A stretch of DNA of 64,000 bases from Zeimonas sp050187175 (GCA_050187175.1 JBFWXS010000004.1:1-64000), one strand, 5' to 3'. Positions 43,654 through 54,193 are shown, counted from the stretch's first letter. The notes: generated by a model from the sequence alone, not told the origin. Program-made: numbers and translations.

Positions 43654-43929
43654 ATGCATCGCTTTCCTGACAGCGTCACCTCCGACACCGCGGAAGCCAC
43701 CCTGGCCGCCGCGGCGGCGGGGCTGGCGCAGCCGCAGCCGGTCTTCGACCTCGGCAGCTGCCGGCGCTTCGATTCGTCGCTGCTGGCCGTGCTGCTGGAG
43801 CTGTCCCGGCGGGCGGCGGCGCAGGGGCGCAGGTGCGCGTTCCAGCAGCCGGCGCCGAATCTGCGTAAACTCGCGCAGCTTTACGGCGTCGACGCGATGC
43901 TGTTCGACGAGACCTCCGGCGCCCGCTGA
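43654..43929 (+). CDS. mlaB: STAS-domain protein MlaB
   Basis: MlaB binds MlaF and stabilises the Mla ABC complex. The 91-aa STAS protein contains the VFDLGSCRRFDSSLLAVLLEL core, where the Ser pair corresponds to the regulatory loop of anti-sigma antagonist folds. It closes the mla operon, 12 bases after mlaC. Confidence 0.85.
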   Translation: MHRFPDSVTSDTAEATLAAAAAGLAQPQPVFDLGSCRRFDSSLLAVLLELSRRAAAQGRRCAFQQPAPNLRKLAQLYGVDAMLFDETSGAR

Positions 43930-44009
43930 TCCGCCGGCGCCGGCACGGCGGCGGGCGAGGAGGACGCGGCGGCGCCCGTTTTCACGTGCCGATTCCGCCT
44001 GCCGATTCG

Positions 44010-44942
44010 ATGACCGCTGCCATCCAGATCCGTTCCGTCGTCAAGCGCTATGGCGCCTTCGAGGCCCTGCGCGGGGTGTCGCTGAACGTGGAGCAGGGCG
44101 AGTTCTTCGCGCTGCTCGGACCCAACGGGGCGGGCAAGACCACGCTGATCTCCATCGTCGCCGGCCTCAGCCGGGCCGATTCGGGCGAGGTCTCGGTGAT
44201 GGGCCACGACGTGGTCGGCGACTTCCGCGCGGCGCGCCGCTCGCTGGGCGTCGTGCCGCAGGAACTCGTGTTTGACCCGTTCTTCACCGTGCGCGAGACG
44301 CTGCGGATCACGTCGGGCTACTACGGCATCCGCCGCAACGACGACTGGATCGACGAGATCCTGGCCAACCTGGACCTGTCGAACAAGGCCGATGCCAACA
44401 TGCGCGCGCTGTCCGGCGGCATGAAGCGGCGCGTGCTCGTCGCGCAGGCGCTGGTGCATCGTCCGCCGGTGATCGTGCTCGATGAACCGACGGCCGGTGT
44501 CGACGTCGAGCTGCGGCAGACGCTGTGGCAGTTCATCCGGCGGCTCAACCGCGACGGCCACACGATAGTGCTGACCACGCACTACCTGGAGGAAGCGCAG
44601 GAGCTGTGCAGCCGCATCGCCATGCTCAAGCAGGGGGCGATCGTGGCGCTGGACCGCACCAGCACGCTGCTGCAGCGCTTCGCCGCGGGCCGCCTGCGGC
44701 TGCAGATCGCCGGCGCGCCGCTGCCCGAGTCGCTGCGCGCGCTGCTCGTCCCCGATGCCACCTGGCCGGGCGAGGAAACACCCCCCGGTAGCGAGCGGGT
44801 CGCGCTGCGCGTCGACGATTACACCGGCCTCGAGCCCGTGCTCGCGGCGCTGCGCGAGGGCGGCTGCCGCATCGAGGAGATGGAGCTGCTGCACACCGAT
44901 CTCGAGGACGTGTTCGTCCAGATCATGAAGGAGAGCCGCTGA
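44010..44942 (+). CDS. ABC-2 type exporter ATPase (YadG-like)
   Basis: This ATPase of an ABC-2 exporter has 310 aa. It shows Walker A LLGPNGAGKTT, signature ALSGGMKRRVLVAQAL and Walker B VIVLDEPTAGVD, and a C-terminal extension with DLEDVFVQI, typical of drug or polysaccharide exporters. ATG 44010 is chosen over GTG 43986. It is directly coupled to the permease gene. The pair lies between mlaB and ibaG in many betaproteobacteria; the substrate is unknown. Confidence 0.92.
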   Translation: MTAAIQIRSVVKRYGAFEALRGVSLNVEQGEFFALLGPNGAGKTTLISIVAGLSRADSGEVSVMGHDVVGDFRAARRSLGVVPQELVFDPFFTVRETLRITSGYYGIRRNDDWIDEILANLDLSNKADANMRALSGGMKRRVLVAQALVHRPPVIVLDEPTAGVDVELRQTLWQFIRRLNRDGHTIVLTTHYLEEAQELCSRIAMLKQGAIVALDRTSTLLQRFAAGRLRLQIAGAPLPESLRALLVPDATWPGEETPPGSERVALRVDDYTGLEPVLAALREGGCRIEEMELLHTDLEDVFVQIMKESR

Positions 44943-45716
44943 ATGTCGGCCGATTTCTCGAGCCAGGGTTTCGCCACCCTGTTTCAAAAGGAGCTGCTGC
45001 GCTTCACCAAGGTCAGCGCGCAGACGATCGCCGCGCCGGTGCTGACATCGATGCTGTATCTGCTGATCTTCTCGCACGTGCTGGGCTCGCGCGCGCAGGT
45101 GTTCGAGGGCGTCAGCTACGCGTCGTTCCTGCTGCCGGGCCTGGTGATGATGTCGGTGCTGCAGAACGCGTTCGCCAATACCTCGTCGTCGCTGATCCAG
45201 AGCAAGATCACCGGCAACATCGTCTTCGTCCTGCTGCCGCCGCTGTCGCACCGCGAGATGTTCTGTGCCTACGTGCTGGCGGCCATGGCGCGCGGCATGG
45301 CGGTGGGCCTGGGCGTGTTCGTCGTGACCGCGTGGTTCGCGCATCTGACGATCCATGCGTTCAGCTGGATCCTGGTGTTCGCGCTGCTGGGCAGCGCTAT
45401 CCTCGGCACGATGGGGCTGATCGCCGGCATCTGGGCGGAGAAGTTCGACCAGATCGCGCTGTTCCAGAACTTCGTCATCATGCCGCTGACCTTCCTGGCC
45501 GGCGTGTTCTACTCGGTGAAGTCGCTGCCCGGCTTCTGGCAGGTGCTGTCGCACTTGAATCCGTTCTTCTACATGGTCGACGGCTTCCGGTTCGGCTTCT
45601 TCGGCCAGTCCGACGTGCCGCCGCTGGCCAGCCTGCTGGTGGTGAGCGGGACTCTGGCGCTGGTCTCGGCGGTGGCGCTGCGTATGCTGGCCACCGGTTA
45701 CAAGCTGCGCTACTGA
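44943..45716 (+). CDS. ABC-2 type exporter permease (YadH-like)
   Basis: The 257-aa inner-membrane protein has about six helices and the ABC-2 signature region LTFLAGVFYSVKSLPGFWQ followed by LNPFFYMVDGFRFGF. Its ATG begins one base after the ATPase stop. It forms the transport path of the exporter; the substrate is not identified. Confidence 0.92.
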   Translation: MSADFSSQGFATLFQKELLRFTKVSAQTIAAPVLTSMLYLLIFSHVLGSRAQVFEGVSYASFLLPGLVMMSVLQNAFANTSSSLIQSKITGNIVFVLLPPLSHREMFCAYVLAAMARGMAVGLGVFVVTAWFAHLTIHAFSWILVFALLGSAILGTMGLIAGIWAEKFDQIALFQNFVIMPLTFLAGVFYSVKSLPGFWQVLSHLNPFFYMVDGFRFGFFGQSDVPPLASLLVVSGTLALVSAVALRMLATGYKLRY

Positions 45717-45800
45717 GCGCGGCGGGGGCTGCCGGCCGCTATCATCCGGCTGCCGTTATCATTCATGCCTGTTTTGCCTCCGAATCGCCCGAATCCCGCC

Positions 45801-46043
45801 ATGGTCACCCCCGAAAATGTACGCAGCTACATCGCCGCAGGCCTGCCCTGCGAACTGCTCGAAGTCAGCGGCGATGGCCAGCATTTCGAGGCGGTGATCG
45901 TGTCTGCGGCTTTCGAGGGCAAGCGTCCGGTACAGCGGCATCAGATCGTCTATGCGGCGCTCGGCGACCGCATGCGCGAAGAGATCCATGCGCTGTCGAT
46001 GAAGACGCTGACGCCCGCCGAATACGCGGCGCAGGGCCGCTAG
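45801..46043 (+). CDS. ibaG: BolA-family protein IbaG
   Basis: BolA-family proteins bind [2Fe-2S] clusters together with monothiol glutaredoxins. The 80-aa product has the KH-like fold with the conserved GDGQHFEAVIVS, where the His is a cluster ligand, and the helix ending KTLTPAEYAA. ATG 45801 matches the usual length; an ATG 36 bases earlier is possible. It lies just before murA, the same order as E. coli ibaG-murA. Confidence 0.92.
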   Translation: MVTPENVRSYIAAGLPCELLEVSGDGQHFEAVIVSAAFEGKRPVQRHQIVYAALGDRMREEIHALSMKTLTPAEYAAQGR

Positions 46044-46107
46044 TTCTGTCGGGTTTCGTCAACGGCCGGGCTCGGACGGCGCAGCGCCGCTCCGGAAGGC
46101 AAAGGAT

Positions 46108-47585
<1,478 letters not shown>

Positions 47586-47712
47586 CCGCCGGGCAACAGC
47601 GGGCCGGCGGCCGCCAGCCCGGCCCATCGGCGCCGACCGGCGGATCGTCGCCATCGACGCCGGGGCGCCGCGTCCGGTACCCTTGTCGTATCTTTCCGCT
47701 GCAGGAATCGTA

Positions 47713-48363
47713 ATGATCACGCTCGCGCTGTCGAAGGGCCGCATCTTCGACGACACCGTACCGATGCTGGCCGCTGCCGGCATCTCGGTCGATCCGGCCA
47801 TCGCGGATTCGCGCAAGCTGATCCTGCCCACCGGTGACCCGGACCTGCGGCTGATCATCGTGCGCGCCAGCGATGTCCCCACCTACGTCCAGTACGGCGC
47901 CGCCGATCTAGGCGTGGCCGGCAAGGACGTGCTGATCGAGCATGGCGGTGAGGGCCTGTACCAGCCGATCGACCTGGGCATCGCGCGCTGCCGGCTGTGC
48001 GTGGCCACGCCGGCGGGCTTCGACTACCAGAACGCCGTGCGCCGCGGCGCGCGGCTGCGCGTCGCGACCAAGTACGTGAACGCCGCGCGCCGCCATTTCG
48101 CCGAGAAGGGCGTGCACGTCGACCTGATCAAGCTGTACGGCTCGATGGAGCTGGCGCCGCTCGTGGGGCTGGCCGACGCGATCGTCGACCTGGTCAGCAC
48201 GGGCAGCACGCTGCGCGCGAACAACCTGGTCGAGGTCGAGGAGATCATGCAGGTGTCGGCGCGGCTGATCGTCAACCAGGCCTCGCTGAAGACGCGCTCC
48301 GAGCGTCTCGAGCCGCTGCTGGCGGCGATGCGGGCCGCGAGCCGCGCCAAGGAGCCGGCATGA
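47713..48363 (+). CDS. hisG: ATP phosphoribosyltransferase, short form
   Basis: HisG joins PRPP and ATP in the first step of histidine synthesis. At 216 aa it lacks the C-terminal regulatory domain, so it is the short form that needs HisZ, which is not in this window. Motifs are LALSKGRIFDDT, VRASDVPTYVQYGAADLGV and the PRPP loop DLVSTGSTLRAN. Its stop overlaps the hisD start. Confidence 0.96.
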   Translation: MITLALSKGRIFDDTVPMLAAAGISVDPAIADSRKLILPTGDPDLRLIIVRASDVPTYVQYGAADLGVAGKDVLIEHGGEGLYQPIDLGIARCRLCVATPAGFDYQNAVRRGARLRVATKYVNAARRHFAEKGVHVDLIKLYGSMELAPLVGLADAIVDLVSTGSTLRANNLVEVEEIMQVSARLIVNQASLKTRSERLEPLLAAMRAASRAKEPA

Positions 48364-49745
48364 GCGGCACCGTACGTGCCGCCGCAGCCGCGTCCGCCGC
48401 GTCTGCCGCCGCCGCGCCCGCCGCCGTCGCGCCCGCCGCCGCGCGGCCCCTGATCGCGCGGCTGGACAGCCGCGACGCCGGCTTTCGCGAACGGCTGGCG
48501 GCGCTGCTGGCCTACGAAGCGGAGCAGGACCAGGCCATCGAGCGCGTCGTCGCCGACATCCTGCGCGACGTGCGCCGCCGCGGCGACGAGGCCGTGCTCG
48601 ACTACACGCGCCGCTTCGACCGGCTCGCCGTCAGCGACATGGCGCAGCTCGACCTGCCGCGCAGCGCGCTGCAGGCGGCGCTGGCCTCGCTGCCCGCTGA
48701 CCAGCGCGATGCGCTGGAGGCCGCCGCCGAGCGCGTGCGCCGCTATCACGAGCATCAGCGCGCCGAATCCTGGTCGTACACCGAGGCCGACGGCACGCGG
48801 CTGGGCCAGAAGATCACGCCGCTCGACCGCGTCGGCCTGTACGTGCCGGGCGGCAAGGCGGCCTATCCGTCGTCGGTGCTGATGAACGCGCTGCCGGCCA
48901 AGGTGGCCGGCGTGCCGGAGCTGATCATGGTCGTGCCCACGCCCGACGGCGTGCGCAACCCCATGGTGCTGGCGGCGGCCTGCATCGCCGGCGTCGATCG
49001 CGTGTTCACGATCGGCGGCGCGCAGGCGGTGGCCGCGCTGGCCTACGGCACCGCGACCGTGCCCGCGGTCGACAAGATCGTCGGCCCCGGCAACGCCTAC
49101 GTCGCCGAGGCCAAGCGCCGCGTGTTCGGCACCGTCGGCATCGACATGATCGCCGGCCCGTCCGAGATCCTCGTGCTGTGCGACGGCTCCACCGATCCGG
49201 ACTGGATCGCGATGGACCTGTTCTCGCAGGCCGAGCACGACGAGATGGCGCAGTCCATCCTGCTGACCCCCGATGCGGCCTTCGCCGACCGCGTCGCCGC
49301 GGCTATCGAGCGGCTGCTGCCCGCGATGCCGCGGCGCGAGGTCATCGCCACCTCGCTGGCCGACCGCGGCGCGCTGATCGTGGTGCGCGACATGCAGGAG
49401 GCCTGCGACATCGCCAACCAGATCGCCGCCGAGCACCTGGAGATCTCGGCGCGCGACCCGCGGCGCTGGGCCGACGCCATACGCCACGCCGGCGCGATGT
49501 TCCTGGGGCCGTTCACGTCGGAGGCGCTGGGCGACTACTGCGCCGGCCCCAACCACGTGCTGCCGACGATGCGCACCGCGCGCTTCTCGTCGCCACTGGG
49601 CGTCTACGACTTCCAGAAGCGGTCCAGCATGATCGAAGTGTCGGCGGCCGGCGCGCAGACGCTGGGCCGCATCGCGTCGGCGCTGGCCCATGGCGAGGGG
49701 CTGCAGGCGCACGCGCGCAGCGCCGAGATGCGGCTGCGGGACTGA
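48360..49745 (+). CDS. hisD: histidinol dehydrogenase
   Basis: HisD oxidises histidinol to histidine in two NAD-dependent steps. The 461-aa zinc enzyme has VGLYVPGGKAAYPSSVLM, the IVGPGNAYVAEAKR block, GPSEILV, the metal- and substrate-binding SQAEHDE, and AGPNHVLPT. An N-terminal extension of about 25 residues is almost pure Ala/Pro and not part of the enzyme fold. Start ATGA overlaps hisG. Confidence 0.96.
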   Translation: MSGTVRAAAAASAASAAAAPAAVAPAAARPLIARLDSRDAGFRERLAALLAYEAEQDQAIERVVADILRDVRRRGDEAVLDYTRRFDRLAVSDMAQLDLPRSALQAALASLPADQRDALEAAAERVRRYHEHQRAESWSYTEADGTRLGQKITPLDRVGLYVPGGKAAYPSSVLMNALPAKVAGVPELIMVVPTPDGVRNPMVLAAACIAGVDRVFTIGGAQAVAALAYGTATVPAVDKIVGPGNAYVAEAKRRVFGTVGIDMIAGPSEILVLCDGSTDPDWIAMDLFSQAEHDEMAQSILLTPDAAFADRVAAAIERLLPAMPRREVIATSLADRGALIVVRDMQEACDIANQIAAEHLEISARDPRRWADAIRHAGAMFLGPFTSEALGDYCAGPNHVLPTMRTARFSSPLGVYDFQKRSSMIEVSAAGAQTLGRIASALAHGEGLQAHARSAEMRLRD

Positions 49746-49829
49746 GCGACGCCGGCCGCCTGTCGAGGACGCCGGTAGAATGCCGGGATTGCCGACCGCC
49801 ATTCCACCGTGGCCGATAGCCATTCCACC

Positions 49830-50417
49830 ATGCGTACCGCCGAAGTCAGCCGAAATACCGCCGAGACCCGCATCCGGGTCCGCATCGACCTGGACGGCAC
49901 CGGTCGCCAGCAACTGGCCACCGGCGTGCCCTTCCTGGACCACATGCTGGACCAGATCGCGCGCCACGGTCTCGTCGATCTCGAGGTCGAGGCGCAAGGC
50001 GACCTGCACATCGACGCGCATCACACGGTCGAGGACATCGGCATCACGCTGGGCCAGGCGGTGGCGCGCGCGATCGGCGACAAGAAGGGTATCCGTCGCT
50101 ACGGCCATGCCTACGTGCCGCTCGACGAAGCGCTGACGCGGGTCGTCATCGATTTCTCCGGCCGCCCCGGGCTCGAATGGCATGTGCCGTTCACGCGCGC
50201 CATGATCGGCCAGTTCGACGTCGATCTGGCGCAGGAGTTCTTCCGCGGCTTCGTCAATCACGCCCAGGTCACGCTGCACGTCGACAATCTGCGCGGCGAG
50301 AACGCGCACCACCAGTGCGAGACCGTGTTCAAGGCCTTCGCGCGCGCGCTGCGCGCCGCGGTCGAGCTCGACGAGCGCACCGGCGGCCGCATTCCGTCGA
50401 CGAAGGAAGCGCTGTGA
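49830..50417 (+). CDS. hisB: imidazoleglycerol-phosphate dehydratase
   Basis: HisB removes water from imidazole glycerol phosphate. The 195-aa monofunctional form has the manganese-binding His motifs FLDHMLDQIARHG, DAHHTVED and the later HVDNLRGENAHHQCE. ATG 49830 gives the standard length; GTG 49809 would add seven residues. hisC, usually between hisD and hisB in related bacteria, is absent: only 84 bases separate the two genes. Confidence 0.96.
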   Translation: MRTAEVSRNTAETRIRVRIDLDGTGRQQLATGVPFLDHMLDQIARHGLVDLEVEAQGDLHIDAHHTVEDIGITLGQAVARAIGDKKGIRRYGHAYVPLDEALTRVVIDFSGRPGLEWHVPFTRAMIGQFDVDLAQEFFRGFVNHAQVTLHVDNLRGENAHHQCETVFKAFARALRAAVELDERTGGRIPSTKEAL

Positions 50418-51052
50418 CCCTCGTCGCCGTCGTCGACTACGGCATGGGCAATCTGCGTTCGGTCGCCAAGGCGCTGGAGCATGTCGCCCCCAAGGCCCGC
50501 GTCGTCGTCACCAGCGAGGCCGCGCAGATCGATGCCGCCGACCGCGTCGTGTTTCCCGGCCAGGGCGCGATGCCGGACTGTATGCGCTTCCTGGAGGCCT
50601 CAGGCCTGCGCGAAGCGGTGCTGCGCGCGGCGCGCGGAAAGCCGCTGTTCGGTGTCTGCGTGGGCGAGCAGATGCTGTTCGACTGGAGCGCCGAGGGCGG
50701 CGTCGACGGGCTGGGCCTGCTGCCCGGCAAGGTGCTGCGCTTTCCCGCCGAGTCCATGCGCGCCGCCGACGGCGCGCGGCTGAAGGTGCCGCACATGGGC
50801 TGGAACCGCGTGCGGCAGACGCGCCCGCACCCGATCTGGAAGGGCGTCGCCGACGGCGCCTACTTCTATTTCGTGCACAGCTTCTACGCGCAGCCCGCCG
50901 CGGCCGACCTGACCGTCGGCGAGGCCGATTACGGCTTGCGCTTTACCTGCGCCGTGGCCCGGGATAACATTTTCGCCACCCAGTTCCATCCCGAGAAGAG
51001 CGCGGCCAATGGTCTCGCGCTCTATGAGAACTTCATTCACTGGAAGCCCTAG
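50414..51052 (+). CDS. hisH: imidazole glycerol phosphate synthase, glutaminase subunit
   Basis: HisH hydrolyses glutamine and channels ammonia to HisF. The 212-aa class I amidotransferase has the catalytic Cys in LFGVCVGEQML and the His/Glu pair in TQFHPEKS. The start is GTG 50414, overlapping the hisB stop. Confidence 0.96.
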   Translation: MTLVAVVDYGMGNLRSVAKALEHVAPKARVVVTSEAAQIDAADRVVFPGQGAMPDCMRFLEASGLREAVLRAARGKPLFGVCVGEQMLFDWSAEGGVDGLGLLPGKVLRFPAESMRAADGARLKVPHMGWNRVRQTRPHPIWKGVADGAYFYFVHSFYAQPAAADLTVGEADYGLRFTCAVARDNIFATQFHPEKSAANGLALYENFIHWKP

Positions 51053-51157
51053 TCGTTCGCCGCCAGTGTGTCCTGCACCCGCCCGGCCGCCCAGGCCGGC
51101 CTCTGACACGGCCAAGGCCGTGATTCGACCAGTCCTGAACGTCAACCGCCCATCGCG

Positions 51158-51898
51158 ATGCTGCTCATTCCCGCCATCGACCTGAAAGACGGCCGCTGTG
51201 TACGGCTCAAGCAGGGTGACATGAACGATGCCACCGTGTTTTCCGAAGACCCCGGCGCCACCGCGGCGCACTGGATCGAACAGGGCGCGCGCCGCTTGCA
51301 TCTGGTCGATCTGAACGGCGCGGTGGCCGGCCGGCCGAAGAACGAATCGGCCATCAAGGCCATCGTCGATGCCGTCGGCGACCGGATCCCGATCCAGCTC
51401 GGCGGCGGCATCCGCGACCTGGACACGATAGAACGCTACCTGGACGATGGCATCAGCTACGTCATCATCGGCACCGCCGCGGTCAAGAACCCGGGCTTCC
51501 TGCACGATGCCTGCGGCGCGTTCCCGGGCCAGATCATCGTCGGCCTCGATGCGAAGGACGGCAAGGTCGCGACCGACGGCTGGAGCAAGCTCACCGGCCA
51601 CGACGTCGTGGATCTGGCGCGCAAGTTCGAGGACTACGGCGTCGAAGCGGTCATCTACACCGACATCGGCCGCGACGGCATGCTGAGCGGCGTCAACATC
51701 GACGCCACCGTGCGGCTGGCGCGCGAGCTGCGCATCCCGGTCATCGCATCGGGCGGCTTCGCCAGCATCGAGGACGTCGAGCGGCTGTGCGCCGTCGAGG
51801 AAGAGGGCGTCGAGGGCGCGATCCTCGGCCGCGCGCTGTACGAAGGCGCGCTCGATTTCCGCGAGGCGCAGCAGCGTGCCGATGCGCTCGGCCGGTAG
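51158..51898 (+). CDS. hisA: phosphoribosylformimino-AICAR ribotide isomerase
   Basis: HisA isomerises ProFAR to PRFAR. The 246-aa beta/alpha barrel starts MLLIPAIDLKDGRCVRLKQGD with the first catalytic Asp and has the second in YTDIGRDGM. A 105-base spacer, unusually long for this operon, separates it from hisH and contains the short inverted repeat CACGGCC/GGCCGTG at 51107-51122. Confidence 0.96.
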   Translation: MLLIPAIDLKDGRCVRLKQGDMNDATVFSEDPGATAAHWIEQGARRLHLVDLNGAVAGRPKNESAIKAIVDAVGDRIPIQLGGGIRDLDTIERYLDDGISYVIIGTAAVKNPGFLHDACGAFPGQIIVGLDAKDGKVATDGWSKLTGHDVVDLARKFEDYGVEAVIYTDIGRDGMLSGVNIDATVRLARELRIPVIASGGFASIEDVERLCAVEEEGVEGAILGRALYEGALDFREAQQRADALGR

Positions 51899-51940
51899 CG
51901 GCTGCGCCCGGCCGCGTCCGACCCGCAGCAGGACTCCGCG

Positions 51941-52702
51941 ATGCTGACCAAGCGCATCATCCCGTGCCTCGACGTGACCGCCGGCCGCGTCGTCAAGGGC
52001 GTCAATTTCGTCGAGCTGCGCGACGCGGGCGACCCCGTCGAGATCGCGCGCCGCTATGACGAGCAGGGCGCCGACGAGCTGACGTTCCTCGACATCACGG
52101 CGTCGAGCGATGAGCGCGACATCATTCTGAACGTCATCGAGTCGGTCGCCGAGCAGGTCTTCATCCCGCTGACCGTCGGCGGCGGCGTGCGCAGCGTCGA
52201 CGACGTTCGCCGGCTGCTGAACGCCGGCGCCGACAAGATCTCGATCAACACGGCCGGCCTGCAGAATCCCCAGCTGATCGCCGATGCATCGGGCCGCTTC
52301 GGCGCGCAGTGCATCGTCTGCGCGATCGACGCCAAGGCCACGGCGCCGGGCCGCTGGGAGGTGTTCACGCACGGCGGGCGCAAGACCACCGGCCGCGAGG
52401 CGGTCGAATGGGCGCGCGAAGTCGAGCGGCTGGGCGCGGGCGAAATCCTGCTGACCAGCATGGACCGCGACGGCACGCGGCAGGGCTTCGACCTGCCGCT
52501 GACGCGCGCGGTCGCCGACGCGGTCGGCATTCCGGTGATTGCCTCCGGTGGCGTCGGCTCGCTGCAGGATCTTGCCGACGGCGTCACCGAGGGCCGCGCC
52601 GATGCCGTGCTGGCGGCCAGCATCTTCCACTTCGGCGAGTTCACGGTCGGCCAGGCCAAGCGCTACATGGCCGAGCGCGGCATCGCCGTCCGGCAGGACT
52701 GA
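51941..52702 (+). CDS. hisF: imidazole glycerol phosphate synthase, cyclase subunit
   Basis: HisF forms IGP and AICAR from PRFAR and ammonia. The 253-aa barrel begins MLTKRIIPCLDVTAGRVVKG, with the catalytic Asp, and has the second catalytic Asp in TSMDRDGTRQGFD. It follows hisA by 42 bases. Confidence 0.97.
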   Translation: MLTKRIIPCLDVTAGRVVKGVNFVELRDAGDPVEIARRYDEQGADELTFLDITASSDERDIILNVIESVAEQVFIPLTVGGGVRSVDDVRRLLNAGADKISINTAGLQNPQLIADASGRFGAQCIVCAIDAKATAPGRWEVFTHGGRKTTGREAVEWAREVERLGAGEILLTSMDRDGTRQGFDLPLTRAVADAVGIPVIASGGVGSLQDLADGVTEGRADAVLAASIFHFGEFTVGQAKRYMAERGIAVRQD

Positions 52703-52708
52703 CGCGAG

Positions 52709-53116
52709 ATGAACGACTCGAACGCCGCCGCCTCGGCCCCGTGGCTCAGCGAAGTCCGCTGGGACGGCGACGGCCTGGTGCCCGCCATCGCGCAGGACGC
52801 GGACAACGGCGACATCCTGATGGTCGCCTGGATGAATCGCGAAGCATTGGCCGAGACCGCCGCCACCGGCCGCGCCGTCTACTGGTCGCGTTCGCGCGGC
52901 CGGCTGTGGCGCAAGGGCGAGGAATCGGGCCACGTGCAGCAGTTGCGCGAGCTGCGGCTCGACTGCGACGGTGACGTCGTGCTGCTGAAGGTCGAGCAGC
53001 TCGGCGGCATCGCCTGCCACACCGGCCGCCGCTCGTGCTTCTTCCGGCGCTTCGACGATGGCGTCTGGCGCGTCGTCGATCCGGTGCTGAAGGATCCGGA
53101 GTCGATCTACCGATGA
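52709..53116 (+). CDS. hisI: phosphoribosyl-AMP cyclohydrolase
   Basis: HisI opens the adenine ring of phosphoribosyl-AMP. The 135-aa protein has VAWMNREALAET, the SRSRGRLWRKGEESGH block, DCDGDVVLLKV and the zinc-binding ACHTGRRSCF. Here hisI and hisE are separate genes with a 4-base overlap, unlike the enterobacterial fusion. Confidence 0.96.
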   Translation: MNDSNAAASAPWLSEVRWDGDGLVPAIAQDADNGDILMVAWMNREALAETAATGRAVYWSRSRGRLWRKGEESGHVQQLRELRLDCDGDVVLLKVEQLGGIACHTGRRSCFFRRFDDGVWRVVDPVLKDPESIYR

Positions 53117-53544
53117 GCGGAGCCAGCCATCCCGAGCGGCCGGCCGCCGCCGACGGCTCCGCCGCAGCGGCTTCGGCCGCAGCCGCAGCCGCGCCTGCCG
53201 CTCCGGCCGACGTGCTGACGCGGCTCGCCGAGGTCATCGAATCGCGCCGCGGCGGCGATCCGGCGCGCTCGTACGTGGCGCGGCTGCTGTCCAAGGCGCC
53301 GGACGCCATCCTGAAGAAGATCGGCGAGGAAGCCACCGAGACCGTGATGGCAGCCAAGGACGGCGTCCCTGAGCGCATCGTCAGCGAGACCGCCGATCTG
53401 TGGTTTCATTGCATGGTCATGCTGGCGCATTATGGTTTGTCGCCGGCCGACGTGACGCGCGAACTGGCCCGGCGCGAAGGTCTGTCCGGGCTGGACGAGA
53501 AGGCCTCGCGCCGGGCCGCAGCCAGAGAGGATGAATCCAGATGA
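53113..53544 (+). CDS. hisE: phosphoribosyl-ATP pyrophosphatase
   Basis: HisE removes pyrophosphate from phosphoribosyl-ATP. The catalytic region is LLSKAPDAILKKIGEEATE followed by ETADLWFHCMVML. The 143-aa product carries about 32 extra N-terminal residues rich in Ala and Ser, encoded by GC-rich repeats. Its stop overlaps the HIT gene start. Confidence 0.95.
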   Translation: MSGASHPERPAAADGSAAAASAAAAAAPAAPADVLTRLAEVIESRRGGDPARSYVARLLSKAPDAILKKIGEEATETVMAAKDGVPERIVSETADLWFHCMVMLAHYGLSPADVTRELARREGLSGLDEKASRRAAAREDESR

Positions 53545-53915
53545 GCAACCCGGGGCCGGCCCTGAAGGCCGACTGCATCTTCTGCAAGATTGTGCGCGGC
53601 GAGATCCCGAGCCGCAAGGTCTACGAAGACGACGACGTGCTGGCGTTCCACGACATCCAGCCGAGCGCGCCGATACACATCCTGATCATCCCGAAGTGCC
53701 ACCTCGAGAATCTGTACGACGCCGATCTGCGCTACCAGGCGCTGCTGGGCAAGATCCTCGGCATCACCGGCCAGCTGGCCCGCGAGCAGGGGGCCGAAGA
53801 CGGTTTCCGCGTCGTGGTCAACAACGGCCGGGTGGGGCGGCAGGAGGTGTATCATCTTCACGTACATGTGTTGGCGGGCGCCGAACCCCTGGGTTCGAGC
53901 ATGAACCGCCGCTGA
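53541..53915 (+). CDS. HIT-family (HinT-like) nucleoside phosphoramidase
   Basis: HIT proteins hydrolyse AMP-linked phosphoramidates or related nucleotides. The 124-aa product has CIFCKIVRGEIPSRKVYED at the N-terminus and the catalytic triad motif HLHVHVL. It sits between hisE and tatA with 4-base coupling to hisE, the usual betaproteobacterial arrangement. Confidence 0.94.
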   Translation: MSNPGPALKADCIFCKIVRGEIPSRKVYEDDDVLAFHDIQPSAPIHILIIPKCHLENLYDADLRYQALLGKILGITGQLAREQGAEDGFRVVVNNGRVGRQEVYHLHVHVLAGAEPLGSSMNRR

Positions 53916-53929
53916 TTTAGGAGCAGGAC

Positions 53930-54139
53930 ATGGGGACAATGAGCATTTGGCACTGGCTGATCGTGCTGGTGATCATCATGCTGGTCTTCGGAACGAAGAA
54001 GCTGCGCAACATCGGGTCCGATCTCGGTGGGGCGGTCAAGGGCTTCAAGGAAGGTGTCCGCGAGGGCACCGAGAAGGCCTCGAGCGACACGCAGTCGGCC
54101 GCGAAAACCATCGATGTCGAGGCCCGCGAGAAGAGCTGA
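53930..54139 (+). CDS. tatA: Tat translocase subunit TatA
   Basis: TatA oligomerises to form the passage for folded proteins. The 69-aa product has one membrane helix (about residues 6-21), the FGTKKLRNIG hinge and an amphipathic helix followed by a charged tail. ATG 53930 has AGGAG 8 bases upstream; a second ATG lies 9 bases later. A 126-base spacer with a stable hairpin precedes tatB. Confidence 0.95.
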   Translation: MGTMSIWHWLIVLVIIMLVFGTKKLRNIGSDLGGAVKGFKEGVREGTEKASSDTQSAAKTIDVEAREKS

Positions 54140-54167
54140 AGTTCGCGGCCCTCGTTCCGACTCGTGT

Positions 54168-54193
54168 GCGAGCGGTCGCTTGCGGCCGCTCGC
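54168..54193 (+). promoter_or_regulatory. hairpin between tatA and tatB
   Basis: GCGAGCGG (54168-54175) pairs perfectly with CCGCTCGC (54186-54193) around a 10-base loop. There is only a short TTT a few bases downstream, so it is not a full terminator. It could partly attenuate transcription or protect the tatA message end. Confidence 0.4.

Noticed and set aside
51107..51122. Inverted repeat CACGGCC/GGCCGTG between hisH and hisA as a terminator
   Set aside because: The loop is only two bases and no T-run follows; the his genes continue in the same direction.
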